A stretch of DNA of 64,000 bases from positions 32,064 through 96,063 of the forward strand of contig JACPPB010000005.1 in NCBI GenBank assembly GCA_016191205.1. Direction: 5' to 3'. Each line of letters opens with the position of its first letter. Within the stretch, counting starts at the first letter, position 1. This stretch comes from Gammaproteobacteria bacterium. GTDB lineage: Bacteria; Pseudomonadota; Gammaproteobacteria; Pseudomonadales; Porticoccaceae. Of the stretch, positions 6,168 to 14,889 are shown in pieces. Under the pieces are notes generated by a model. That model searched no databases. It was not told the origin of the DNA and saw only the letters and a list, made by a program, of their open reading frames with translations. Both the position numbers and the translations under genes were made by a program.

Positions 6168-7357
6168 GCCTTGCCCTCAGTAGTACCGCCACGCCCGCTG
6201 CGCTGCGCTTCCAGTTCGCGCCGAGTTTTCTCCATTTCCTCGGCCAGCAGCTTCTCGTCCGGCAGCACGGTCCTGTATTCGGCGGCCAGCACCTTGTTGG
6301 CCAGGCCCTCCAGCGCGTAGTGGGCTTCGTTGCTGCCTTTACTCGTACACAAGATCAAGCCAACGGGAGGGTTTTCGCCCGACTTCATCCAGTGCTCGCG
6401 GGCGTAATTCAGATACAGATGCATTTGCCCTGCATCGGCGTGGCTGAATTTGCCGATCTTGAGGTCGATGATCAACAGGCACTTGAGGCGGCGGTGGAAG
6501 AACAGCAAATCGACGCGAAACCAGGTGTCGTCCAGCCGCAGGCGCCGCTGGCGGCCGACGAAGGCAAAGTCGTCGCCCAATTCCAGCAGAAAATCGGCGA
6601 GGTACTGGATCAGCGCCGCTTCAAGGTCGGACTCGGAGTACTCGTCTTTGAGGTTCAGGAACTCCAGTACGAATGGATCCTTGATGGCCTGCTCGGGCGT
6701 AATGGTGTCGCCGGGCTCGGCCACTTCGCCCTTTTGCAGCATGGCTGCCTTGTTGCGCGACAGGGCGATGCGTTCGTAAAACTGGCTGTTGATCTGCCTG
6801 TCGAGTTGGCGCACCGACCAGCCGCAACGCAGCGCCTCGGTTTCATAGAAAGCGCGCGTCTGCGGGTTCTTGATCGAGAGCAGACGCACATAGGCGGACC
6901 AGGGCAGCGGGAAGGCTTGAGCGAGCGCAGATAGGTCGAAGGATTTCCGGGTCAGTGATTGGGAAATCGTGCTCAAAGCCAATTTCCCAGACGCTGTCTG
7001 CGAAATCCGGGAGGCGGCCAATTTCGCAGACGCTGTCTGCGAAATGTGCTCTGGCGGCCAGGCGAGGTAGAACAGCCGCATTTGTTCCAGATTGCGCTCG
7101 GAAAACCCTCGGCCAAAACGACCAGACAGGTCTGCGGACAAACGCTTGAGCAGGGCTTGCCCATACTCGGCCCGATCCTTGCCCCCCTGCTCGAATTCGA
7201 CGATGCGTCGGCCGATTTCCCAATAAGAAGTCGTCATCAGCGCATTGACGCTGCGCGCGGCGGCACGACGAGCAGCCTCCAGCAGCGCGACGATGTCGGC
7301 GTGGACGGCGGCGTAGTTGGTCTGATCCGGGGTTGCGGGCGCAGCGGGCTTGGTCAT
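6164..7357 (-). CDS. DUF1016 (YhcG-type) PD-(D/E)XK nuclease-family protein in RM operon
   Basis: A 397-residue protein. The N-terminal helical domain (YWEIGRRIVEFEQGG near 45-60, RFGRGFSERNLEQMRLFYLAWP near 80-102) is followed by a C-terminal PD-(D/E)XK fold: FAFVGRQRRLRLDDTWFRVDLLFFH, then LKCLLIIDLKIGKFSHADAGQM, where the Asp and the Asp-Leu-Lys are the likely catalytic residues. DUF1016 proteins recur inside type I RM operons, but their contribution is not settled. The ATG at 7355-7357 overlaps the hsdM stop (ATGA). A longer reading frame upstream is antisense-type noise within hsdM. Odd feature: three 13-residue repeats, ISQTASAKLA..., ISQTASGKLA... and ISQSLTRKSF..., at 105-140. Confidence 0.93.
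   Translation of the reverse strand: MTKPAAPATPDQTNYAAVHADIVALLEAARRAAARSVNALMTTSYWEIGRRIVEFEQGGKDRAEYGQALLKRLSADLSGRFGRGFSERNLEQMRLFYLAWPPEHISQTASAKLAASRISQTASGKLALSTISQSLTRKSFDLSALAQAFPLPWSAYVRLLSIKNPQTRAFYETEALRCGWSVRQLDRQINSQFYERIALSRNKAAMLQKGEVAEPGDTITPEQAIKDPFVLEFLNLKDEYSESDLEAALIQYLADFLLELGDDFAFVGRQRRLRLDDTWFRVDLLFFHRRLKCLLIIDLKIGKFSHADAGQMHLYLNYAREHWMKSGENPPVGLILCTSKGSNEAHYALEGLANKVLAAEYRTVLPDEKLLAEEMEKTRRELEAQRSGRGGTTEGKA
6937..7053 (-). repeat. Three degenerate 39-bp tandem repeats inside the DUF1016 gene
   Basis: The DNA encoding residues 105-140 repeats with a 39-bp period. The block GACGCTGTCTGCGAAAT is identical in two copies and diverged in the third. Because 39 is divisible by 3, copy-number change would add or remove 13 residues without frameshift. 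Confidence 0.75.
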
Positions 7358-9150
7358 GCCTGCACCTCGGCCACCAGCGCTTCGATTTCGGCCAACAGAC
7401 GCATGACCTCGGTCTCGTGGCTGCGCATGGCGGCGATCAGGTCTTTCGGGTCGGCGTGTTCCAGTCCCTCGGCGGCGTGCGGGTTCTTGAGGTCCAGGTT
7501 GTAGATCGGCCAGTAGAGCGCATCGCCTGCGGCCTGCGCCGTCTTGGCGGCCTGTTCGTGCGCCTGCTGCCGGGTTTTCAGTTCGCGCAGTTGGGGTTGC
7601 AGTGCCGCTTTGTCGCCATTGCCGGCGGCGCTGATCGCCTGCTCCAGCTCGCGGATCGGCTTGCCGAGCGCCAAGGTATTGGTGCGCTCTGTTGCTGCGC
7701 ATTCCCAATGCGGGCGGACGGCGGCCATGGTCTGTTCGCGCTTGGCGGCGAAGTCCATCTTCCAGGCTTGCGGCCCTTCCTCGCGGTTATCCCACCAGTC
7801 GAGCACGGGTGCGAAAGCCTCGAACGGCAGTGGCGCGGTCTTGCTGTATTTCTTGCGCCCCACGGGTTGCGGTAGCTCGTAGTACCAGATGGTGTCGGTC
7901 GGCCCGCCGCGCTGGAAGAACAGCAGGTTGGCCGGGATGTCGGTGTAGGGCGCGAACACACCCTGCGGCAGGCGCACGATGGTGTGCAGCCGGAACTCCT
8001 TGAGCAGCTCCTCCTTGATGACGGCACACACGCCATCGCCAAACAGGGTGCCATTGGGCACCACCACGGCGGCACGGCCGCCTTGGTCGGCGCCATGGCC
8101 GGCGTAGCGCAGCTTGCGCATGATGTATTGCAGGAACAGCAGCGCGGTTTCCGCCGTCTGCATGTTGGCCGGGAAGTTGGCCTTGATGCCGGCTTCCTCC
8201 TCGCCGCCGAACGGCGGGTTGGTGAGGATCACGTCCACCCGCTCGCTGTGGCCGATCTCGGTGATGCGGCGCTCCAGCGTGTTGCCGTAGGCGATCTGCG
8301 GTGCTTCCAGGCCGTGCAGCAGCAGGTTCATCTGCGCCAGCATGTAGGGCAGCGGTTTGGCTTCCTGCCCGAACAGGGTGTCGCGCTGCAGGGTGCGGCG
8401 CTGGTCCGGGTTGGTCACCTGCTGGGCGATGTGATCATAGGCTTCCACCAGAAAGCCGCCGGTGCCACAGGCCGGGTCGAGCACCGTTTCGCCCAGGCGT
8501 GGGTCGCTCACCTGCACCATGAAACGCACCACCGGGCGCGGAGTGTAGAACTCGCCCGAGTCGCCGGCAGCATCGCGCATTTCGCGCAGCATGGATTCGT
8601 ACAGGTGCGAGAGGGTGTGGATTTCCTCGCTGCTGCTGAAATGGATGCCGTTGATCTTGTTGATGATGTCGCGCAGCAGGTAGCCGCTGACCATGCGGTT
8701 TTGCACGCCGCGAAACACGTTGGCGATGACTTCGCGCTGACTGCCTTTCTCGCCGCTACCGGCGAGACCACGCAGGTAGGCGAACAGGCCCGCGCCGCGC
8801 GAGCCGTCGGCGCGGTGGCATTCGTCCTGGTTGATGAAGGCGAGTAGTTCGTCGCCGCTCAGACCATCTTCACGGGCCGCCCAGTCGCGCCAGCGGTACG
8901 GCGCTTCGATGATGGGGTGGTAGGGCTGGCCATCGAGTTCGGCCTCTTCCTGGTGGACGATTTCAAGATCGTCGAGGAACTTGAGAAACATCACCCAGGT
9001 GAGCAGCGGCAGACGGTCCACGTCGCCGTTGAGGCCCTTGTCCTTGCGCAGGATCTTGCGCGCCGTGCCGATCAGCGAGGACAGATTGTCGCGCGTGGTC
9101 AGCGGGGCTTTGCTGCGTTTTGTTCCTGGTTTCTTGTCCGTGGCAGGCAT
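7354..9150 (-). CDS. hsdM: Type I restriction-modification DNA methyltransferase subunit HsdM
   Basis: A 598-residue N6-adenine methyltransferase. The N-terminal HsdM helical domain (about 20-160) contains LLTWVMFLKFLDDLE. The SAM-binding motif DPACGTGGFLVEAY lies near 223-236, and the catalytic motif IV NPPF near 309-312. A C-terminal helical extension (500-598) probably contacts HsdS. It methylates host sites and forms the M2S core of the restriction complex. It starts 14 nt after the hsdR stop. The downstream DUF1016 gene overlaps by 4 nt. Length and motifs look intact. Confidence 0.96.
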   Translation of the reverse strand: MPATDKKPGTKRSKAPLTTRDNLSSLIGTARKILRKDKGLNGDVDRLPLLTWVMFLKFLDDLEIVHQEEAELDGQPYHPIIEAPYRWRDWAAREDGLSGDELLAFINQDECHRADGSRGAGLFAYLRGLAGSGEKGSQREVIANVFRGVQNRMVSGYLLRDIINKINGIHFSSSEEIHTLSHLYESMLREMRDAAGDSGEFYTPRPVVRFMVQVSDPRLGETVLDPACGTGGFLVEAYDHIAQQVTNPDQRRTLQRDTLFGQEAKPLPYMLAQMNLLLHGLEAPQIAYGNTLERRITEIGHSERVDVILTNPPFGGEEEAGIKANFPANMQTAETALLFLQYIMRKLRYAGHGADQGGRAAVVVPNGTLFGDGVCAVIKEELLKEFRLHTIVRLPQGVFAPYTDIPANLLFFQRGGPTDTIWYYELPQPVGRKKYSKTAPLPFEAFAPVLDWWDNREEGPQAWKMDFAAKREQTMAAVRPHWECAATERTNTLALGKPIRELEQAISAAGNGDKAALQPQLRELKTRQQAHEQAAKTAQAAGDALYWPIYNLDLKNPHAAEGLEHADPKDLIAAMRSHETEVMRLLAEIEALVAEVQA

Positions 9151-9164
9151 TCAGTGAAATCTCG

Positions 9165-11639
9165 TTATTGGTAAATAACCGTCTGCAAGCGCGATACGGC
9201 GTCTTTGAGACCTTTGACCCCACCGAAATGCCGGGTGGCGATCTCGGAGGGAGTTCCGAAGCTGTCGAAAGGTTGCACTTTCATCAGCTCGGACAGCGCG
9301 CTGAACTGGAGGATGCCGCGTTCGATGTACTTGTCGAGCAGCAGTCTGAGAATTTCCCGGGCGGTGTCGCCGTACTGGCCGAACAGGTCCTGCGCGGCCT
9401 TGCGGGCCTGCTCGGCGCGCTGACGACGGGTCAGCAGCGGTGCATTCCAGGCCAGGTGACACAGCAGATCGAAGGCGTCAGCCTCGGGTTGGTCGGTGTT
9501 GGCGGCGAGTTCATCGAAGCTGATGCCACGCTCGGTCAGTTCGCGCAGCACCTCGGCGCGGGTGTCGGGGTTGGCCCAGGCGGATTGCAGCGCATCGCGG
9601 GTCGGGTAGAGGGTGCGCACGGTGCGGCCCGAGTACTCGGTGTACTTGACCACCTGGAGCTTCTTGCCGTCGGTGTCGAGGTCGTAGACCAGATGGCCGA
9701 TCACCTCGACCTCGCCGCCGTCGACATAATATTTCCGTGGTTCTACTGGGGGTTCGCTTATGACGTCACCGGCTCCCGGCATCATATGCTCTTCAGCCAG
9801 CTCGTATTCTTCCAGTGTCGCATCGGTGAATGGTGGTGCCTCCGTCTGCGTAGCACTGACTTCTTCTCCCTGTTCATCGATAACAACTTCCGCGATATGT
9901 GCAGGATCGCCATCGAAGTCTGGGTCGGCAAAGTGCCGAGTGGCGGTGCCGGTAAAGTCGATGATGTTGAAGTATTCCTTGCCGTAATCGACCTTCAGCC
10001 GCGTGCCGCGCCCGATGATCTGCTTGAACTCGGCGCGCGAGCCGACCACGCGGGCGAGCACCACGTTCTTGACCATCTCGACATCGACACCAGTGGTGAG
10101 CAATTGCGAGGTGGTCAGGATCACCGGCGTGGGTTTGTCGACGTCCTGAAAGTGCGCAAGATGGGTGAGGCCGATGGTGCCTTCATCGGCAGTCACGCGG
10201 CAGGCATAGTCGGGGTATTGCTCGACCAGATCGCTGTTGAGATTGACCAGCTCCTGGCGCATTTCGGCCGCGTGCTCCTGATCGACGCAGAACACGATCG
10301 TCTTGGCGAAGCGGTCGGTGCCTTTGAGGAAATCGGCGAGGTGCCGGGCAATCGCCCGGGTGCGCGAGCGCAGGGCTACCACGCGCTCGAAGTCTTTGGT
10401 CTGGTATTCGTCATCCGGCACCGGGCGACCGAAACGATCGAGTTCGTCTTTCGATGGCCGCCAGCCAGCGGCATCCACCGTGGTGATGACGCGATGCACG
10501 CGATAAGGCGCGAGAAATCCATCCTCGATGCCCTGGCGCAAGCTGTAGGTGTAAACCGGGTTGCCGAAGTATTCGTAGCTGTCGCGCGATTCCTCGCGCA
10601 GCGGCGTGGCGGTCATGCCGAACTGTACGGCCGGTTCGAAGTAATCGAGCACGGCGCGCCAGTTGCTGTCGTTGCGGCTGGAGCCGCGATGGCATTCGTC
10701 GATGATGATGAGGTCGAAAAAATCGGGGCGGTACTGGCGGAACACGTCTTCGTTGGCGGTCGACAACGCCTGATAGATGCCGAAGTACATGTCCCTGCTT
10801 TGGCTCACGTCGCCACCGGCGATCTTGTGGCGGGCGTCGCCGAACGGCGCGAACATCTTGGCCATAGGGTCATCGACCAGGATGTTGCGGTCGGCAAGGA
10901 ACAGAATCTTCGGCCGGCGGTATTCACCTGTGCGGCTGATGCGCGCCATCCTTGGCGCCCCCCCTTCGGGCGCACCGTGTACGTCCAAATTCGCTCCCGG
11001 CGAATTTGTCCAGCGGCTGCTCCACAGCTTCCAGCAAACTTGAAATGCCACGCAGGTCTTGCCGGTGCCAGTGGCCAGCGTTGCCAGAACGCGCTTCTGG
11101 CCGAGCAGAATCGCTTCGATCACGCGATTGATCGCGATCTGCTGGTAGTAGCGCGGTACCTTGCCGGAGACGAGATTGAAGGGCTCCAGCAGGTGCGGCG
11201 TGGCGGGCTCGGGCACCGGGATCGCCGCCGTCAGGCGCTGCCACAGTTCGGCGGGTGTGGCGAACCTGTCCACCGCGCGCTCGGTGCCCGCCGTGTAGTC
11301 GATCTCGATGATGCGGTGGCCATTGGTGGCATAGGCGAACTTGAGACCGAGGATTTCGGCGTACTCCCGTGCCTGTTGCACACCCGTTTCGGCAGTCAGC
11401 CCCAGCTCCTTGGCTTCGACGACCGCCAACGGGAGATCACGCCGGTAGTAGAGCAGGTAGTCGGCACGCTTCTGCTTGCCACGGCGCACCCGGCCACCGG
11501 TCACGATAATGCGGCCGTTGGTGAAGGTGCGCTGCTCGCCAATGATGTGCGGCGCTGCACCCCAACCCGCTGCAATCAATTTTGGCGTGACCAGCTCGCG
11601 GCAGGTGTCGGCTTCGGTCATGATTTGCGTTGTTGTCAT
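9165..11639 (-). CDS. hsdR: Type I restriction endonuclease subunit HsdR
   Basis: An 824-residue EcoEI-like R subunit. The N-terminal PD-(D/E)XK nuclease has RADYLLYY (58-65) and LAVVEAK (71-77). The superfamily-2 translocase has Walker A ATGTGKT (189-195), DECH near 310, MTATPLR (motif III) and IIGRGTR (motif VI) near 556. The C-terminal R-subunit domain ends VKGLKDAVSRLQ. It is first in the hsdR-hsdM-DUF1016-hsdS operon. The stretch of about 25 residues at 210-235 (NSPGANLDVHGAPEGG...) separates WKLWSSRW from RTGEYRRPKILFLADRN, which I expect to be contiguous in relatives. The inserted DNA forms hairpins and stays in frame, so the enzyme may still work. Confidence 0.95.
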   Translation of the reverse strand: MTTTQIMTEADTCRELVTPKLIAAGWGAAPHIIGEQRTFTNGRIIVTGGRVRRGKQKRADYLLYYRRDLPLAVVEAKELGLTAETGVQQAREYAEILGLKFAYATNGHRIIEIDYTAGTERAVDRFATPAELWQRLTAAIPVPEPATPHLLEPFNLVSGKVPRYYQQIAINRVIEAILLGQKRVLATLATGTGKTCVAFQVCWKLWSSRWTNSPGANLDVHGAPEGGAPRMARISRTGEYRRPKILFLADRNILVDDPMAKMFAPFGDARHKIAGGDVSQSRDMYFGIYQALSTANEDVFRQYRPDFFDLIIIDECHRGSSRNDSNWRAVLDYFEPAVQFGMTATPLREESRDSYEYFGNPVYTYSLRQGIEDGFLAPYRVHRVITTVDAAGWRPSKDELDRFGRPVPDDEYQTKDFERVVALRSRTRAIARHLADFLKGTDRFAKTIVFCVDQEHAAEMRQELVNLNSDLVEQYPDYACRVTADEGTIGLTHLAHFQDVDKPTPVILTTSQLLTTGVDVEMVKNVVLARVVGSRAEFKQIIGRGTRLKVDYGKEYFNIIDFTGTATRHFADPDFDGDPAHIAEVVIDEQGEEVSATQTEAPPFTDATLEEYELAEEHMMPGAGDVISEPPVEPRKYYVDGGEVEVIGHLVYDLDTDGKKLQVVKYTEYSGRTVRTLYPTRDALQSAWANPDTRAEVLRELTERGISFDELAANTDQPEADAFDLLCHLAWNAPLLTRRQRAEQARKAAQDLFGQYGDTAREILRLLLDKYIERGILQFSALSELMKVQPFDSFGTPSEIATRHFGGVKGLKDAVSRLQTVIYQ
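10934..11012. repeat. In-frame palindromic insertion inside hsdR
   Basis: Two hairpins lie inside the inserted segment. GCGCCC (10955-10960) pairs with GGGCGC (10968-10973). AAATTCGC (10987-10994) pairs perfectly with GCGAATTT (11000-11007) around a 5-nt loop. The segment is about 75-78 nt and keeps the hsdR frame, like palindromic elements that insert into coding genes. Confidence 0.55.
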
Positions 11640-12105
11640 CGTTGTCGCTACCTAATCCAACACCACGGGAAATTCCGTGGCCTGCGTTTCCGGCAGCACA
11701 CCGGGGAACTCCTGGTTACGCGGTACTTCCACGAAACCGCAACCTTCCACATTGCGCCTTGTGTGCCACAGGTTGCTGATAGCGCGCCCGCCATGCAAGG
11801 CCGACGGTGGTTGTCGTCCGCATCCGAAAGTAGAGAGTACGCCGGCGGGTTGGCGCCGGGAGTCGACCCGGCCAGCAGGTGGGAACGCAGCCGGGCTTGT
11901 CTCGTCGTCACGGCAGTGCGTACGGAAACCAACAGCGCTGCGCATGGCGATAACCCTCCCTGTGAGGCCAGCATCATAGCAAGCGAAAACCGCCCCTTTG
12001 GCTTTCTGCGGCGGGCGCAACCCGCAACCATGGGCTTGCACCTCGACAGCCCGAACCACGGTGCCTGCGCTATCATTGCCGCCCCTCAAAAAGCAGCCGC
12101 GCCCC
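11640..12105. other. Intergenic region upstream of hsdR with long overlapping minus-strand frames
   Basis: About 465 bp between hsdR and the RDD gene. Two minus-strand frames of about 140 codons (11648-12076 and 11652-12089) run open through most of it in different phases. Neither has a recognisable ribosome-binding site or domain. The plus-strand frame is open too, as expected for GC-rich sequence. Wording such as SALHGGRAISNLWHTRR vaguely recalls small proteins from P4-type satellite immunity regions, but I cannot support that. It probably holds the hsdR promoter. Confidence 0.35.
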
Positions 12106-12579
12106 GTGTCAGCCGAATCCGCATCTACCGCTGTAACCGGTCACTACGCTGCCCTGCCCGCAGCGCCGCTCTGGCGCCGCCTCGCGGCGCTGGTCTACGA
12201 CGGCCTGCTGCTGATTGCGCTGGGTTTTGCGTACAGCGGGATTATCCTGACGGTTCAGGTGCAATTTTTCGGCGCCCGTGAGGCGCAGCCGCTGGGCTAC
12301 CTGGGGCTTGCCGGACTGTGGCTGTGCCTGTCGTTGTATTACATCTGGTGCTGGCGCCGCGCCGGCCAGACGCTGGGGATGAAAACCTGGCGCCTGCGTC
12401 TGCAACAGCCGGACGGCAACCCGCCCACGTGGCGACAAGCCTGGCTGCGCTGCCTGCTGGCGCCGTTGTCGCTGGCTTCGGTGGTGGGTTATCTGTGGTG
12501 TCTGTGGAGTCGCTCGGGGGATTGCCTGCACGATCTCGGCAGCGGGACGCGTCTGGTGGTGCTGCCGAAATCCCGTTAG
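12106..12579 (+). CDS. RDD family membrane protein
   Basis: A 157-residue inner-membrane protein of the RDD family. LWRRLAALVYDGLLLIALGF (near 20-40) carries the Arg and Asp that name the family. A second membrane span lies at about 60-80 (LGYLGLAGLWLCLSLYYIW). RRAGQTLGMKTWRLRL is the conserved loop, and a third span falls near 120-140. The GTG at 12106 is chosen because it precedes a short cytosolic start and fits the usual length; the frame stays open upstream to 11998. Its function is unknown; some relatives act as transporters or ion exchangers. It converges with lptG, with 29 nt between the stops. Confidence 0.85.
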   Translation: MSAESASTAVTGHYAALPAAPLWRRLAALVYDGLLLIALGFAYSGIILTVQVQFFGAREAQPLGYLGLAGLWLCLSLYYIWCWRRAGQTLGMKTWRLRLQQPDGNPPTWRQAWLRCLLAPLSLASVVGYLWCLWSRSGDCLHDLGSGTRLVVLPKSR

Positions 12580-12608
12580 CCGCCCGATCTTCGCTGCCGC
12601 TGCGACTG

Positions 12609-13670
12609 TCAGGCCGCGCGGCGTAACAACACCAATCCCACCGCAAGGCAAACCAGCACGGGCGCCATCACCGCCCAGAAGGGCGGAAATCCGAACACCA
12701 GGCTTGAAGGGCCGAGCAGCTTCAGGCTGGTCTGAAACACCACGCCGACCAGCACGCCGGAAAACACCCGGAATCCGGTGGTGGACTCCCGCAGCGGTCC
12801 GAACACGAAAGATACGGCGACCAGCAACAGGCTGAAAATGACCGCCGGTTGCAGAACCTTGGACCAATAAGCGAGCTGGTAAGCGCCCGCTTGCAGGCCC
12901 TGGCGCTCCAGGTAATCGGCGTAGCTGCCCAACCGGCGCATCGGCAGCGCATCCGGCGCCATCATCGTCAGGGTGAGCAGATCCGGCGAGAGATCGGTGT
13001 CCCAGCGGCGGGTGGCGAAACGGTCGATCTCGGTGGCGGTGTCGTTCAGACGCGTGATGACGCCATCCTCTTCGACCCAGTGATCGCCGCGAAAATTGGC
13101 GCGCGCCGCGAAACTCGCTTCCCGCAGCCGGTAGTCGGCGTCAAAGCGGTAACGCGCGACCCCCGCCAAATGCCCGCCGGGATAGATGGCGTTGAAGTGC
13201 ATGAACTCATCGCCCTCGCGATTCCACACGCCGCTGCGCGCCGAAAAAGTCTCCTGCTCGCCGAGCAATGCCATTTTGCGGCTCTCGGCCCACTGTCCCG
13301 ATACCGGCACCACAAATTCGCCGAGCAGACCGCCGGCGACGATCAGCAGCAGCACGGGCCGCGCCGCGAAACCGGCGATCCGCAGCAGCGATACACCCGC
13401 CGTACGCATCACGACCAGTTCGCTGCTGCCGGCCAGACTGCCCAGGCCAACCAGGGCGCCGATCAGCACGGCGAAGGGCAGGCTGTCATAGATGCGCGCC
13501 GGCATCGTGACGAGGACATACAACAGCAATTCGGGAAAATCGAAAGCGTTGCGCAGATCGCGCAGGCCGTCGATCAACGCGGCGATGGCATCGAGGGCCA
13601 GAAGTACCAACAGCACGACGGCGGTGGCGCCGAGTACCGTCCGACCGGTGTAGCGGGATAGCTGCCGCAT
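12609..13670 (-). CDS. lptG: LPS export ABC transporter permease LptG
   Basis: A 353-residue YjgP/YjgQ-family permease. The N-terminal spans (about 10-32 and 45-115) include the motif SSELVVMRTAGVSLLRIAGFA, which contacts LptB. A periplasmic jellyroll domain occupies roughly 135-265, and three C-terminal spans follow (280-353). With LptF and LptB it extracts LPS from the inner membrane and passes it to LptC/A. The ATG at 13668-13670 overlaps the lptF stop by 1 nt (TGATG). The frame extends upstream into lptF but that part is not coding. The order lptF-lptG is the usual gammaproteobacterial one. Confidence 0.95.
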   Translation of the reverse strand: MRQLSRYTGRTVLGATAVVLLVLLALDAIAALIDGLRDLRNAFDFPELLLYVLVTMPARIYDSLPFAVLIGALVGLGSLAGSSELVVMRTAGVSLLRIAGFAARPVLLLIVAGGLLGEFVVPVSGQWAESRKMALLGEQETFSARSGVWNREGDEFMHFNAIYPGGHLAGVARYRFDADYRLREASFAARANFRGDHWVEEDGVITRLNDTATEIDRFATRRWDTDLSPDLLTLTMMAPDALPMRRLGSYADYLERQGLQAGAYQLAYWSKVLQPAVIFSLLLVAVSFVFGPLRESTTGFRVFSGVLVGVVFQTSLKLLGPSSLVFGFPPFWAVMAPVLVCLAVGLVLLRRAA

Positions 13671-14776
13671 CAGGCGCGCACCAACCCGGCGCCCGGGCGT
13701 CGGGGCCGCCAGCCCATCCACCACAGCATCAGGGCGGCGCCGATACCGAGAAACATGAGGTGGATCCACCACAGGCCGAGCGCGGGCGAAACGGCGCCGG
13801 CCTCAACCGCGCCGCGCGCCGCGTTGAGACTCACGAGGTAACCGATGTACAGGAACACCGCCGGCAGGATGTGCGCATAGCGGCCTTTGCGGGGATCGGT
13901 GCGGCTCAGAGGCAGTGCCATCAAAGTCACCACCAATACCAGCAACGCCGTGGAATAGCGCCATTGCAAAGCGGCGACGTATTTCGGATCGGAGGATCCG
14001 CGCAATGCGCTCGTAGGGATGGAATCGCTCCAGCCGGGTCGGTTGCGGGGCGCGGGTCTGGCAAGCCGCTGACCGTATTCGACGAACTGGGTCACGTCGA
14101 AATCCGCCTGGCCCGGCACCCCCTGGTAGCGGTGCCCGTTGGTCAGCACCAGGTAGCTGGCCTGACCCTCCTCGGAGCGCTTCGGTTCGCCACGCTCGGC
14201 CACCACGATCACCATGCTCGGCTTGCCTTCGGCATCGGCTCCCGCCTCGACCAGAAACACCTTGTCCATGTGGCCATCGGGAAGCACCTGTTCGGCATAA
14301 CTGACGCCCTTGCCGCCGTGCAGCGGGTAAAATTTGCCACCCTCCATGGCGTCGAACTCGCCGCGGGCTTTCTGCGCATCCACCAGCACCTCGGCGCGCG
14401 CCATGCCCTGGGGGCTCAGCAATAAACTCAGCCAGGCCACGACGCCCGCGACCACCACTGCCACGACGAGGGTGTAAGCCGCGATCCGCCATTGACTGAC
14501 GCCACAGGCGTGCAACACCGTCATTTCGCTGTCCTGGTACAGCCTGCCGTAGGACAGCAGCACGGCGAGAAAAAACGCCAGCGGCAGGATGAGTTCGAGG
14601 AAGGCCGGCAACCGGTAACCCATGATGGCGAAGATCACATTGGGATCGATCTTGCCCTCGGCGGCATCGGCCAGGTACTGCACAAAGCGGCTGCTCATCA
14701 CCACCATCAGCAGGACGAGAGCCACGGCCGCGGTGGTGGCGAGCAGATCCCGGGCGAGATAGCGAAAGATGATCAC
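13670..14776 (-). CDS. lptF: LPS export ABC transporter permease LptF
   Basis: A 368-residue partner of LptG. It begins MIIFRYLARDLLATTAAVALVL and has the family segment DSEMTVLHACGVSQWRIAAYTL near 80-102, followed by a periplasmic beta domain (about 130-260) and C-terminal spans (about 270-360). It is divergent from pepA, with about 110 bp between them, as in many gammaproteobacteria. The 3' end overlaps lptG by 1 nt. Confidence 0.95.
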   Translation of the reverse strand: MIIFRYLARDLLATTAAVALVLLMVVMSSRFVQYLADAAEGKIDPNVIFAIMGYRLPAFLELILPLAFFLAVLLSYGRLYQDSEMTVLHACGVSQWRIAAYTLVVAVVVAGVVAWLSLLLSPQGMARAEVLVDAQKARGEFDAMEGGKFYPLHGGKGVSYAEQVLPDGHMDKVFLVEAGADAEGKPSMVIVVAERGEPKRSEEGQASYLVLTNGHRYQGVPGQADFDVTQFVEYGQRLARPAPRNRPGWSDSIPTSALRGSSDPKYVAALQWRYSTALLVLVVTLMALPLSRTDPRKGRYAHILPAVFLYIGYLVSLNAARGAVEAGAVSPALGLWWIHLMFLGIGAALMLWWMGWRPRRPGAGLVRA

Positions 14777-14889
14777 GGGTAGCGGCGCGGACTCGGTTGG
14801 GTGTGAGGGTCGGTTGGTGCCGGGGGAGGCATGGCTTACACTGCGACTCGATTATCCGGCATTCATCCGCACTTGTCTCTGGAGTCACC

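Noticed and set aside
9120..12281. A 1053-codon plus-strand open frame antisense to hsdR
   Set aside because: It is the GC-rich complement of hsdR; no domain pattern, and hsdR motifs on the other strand are complete.
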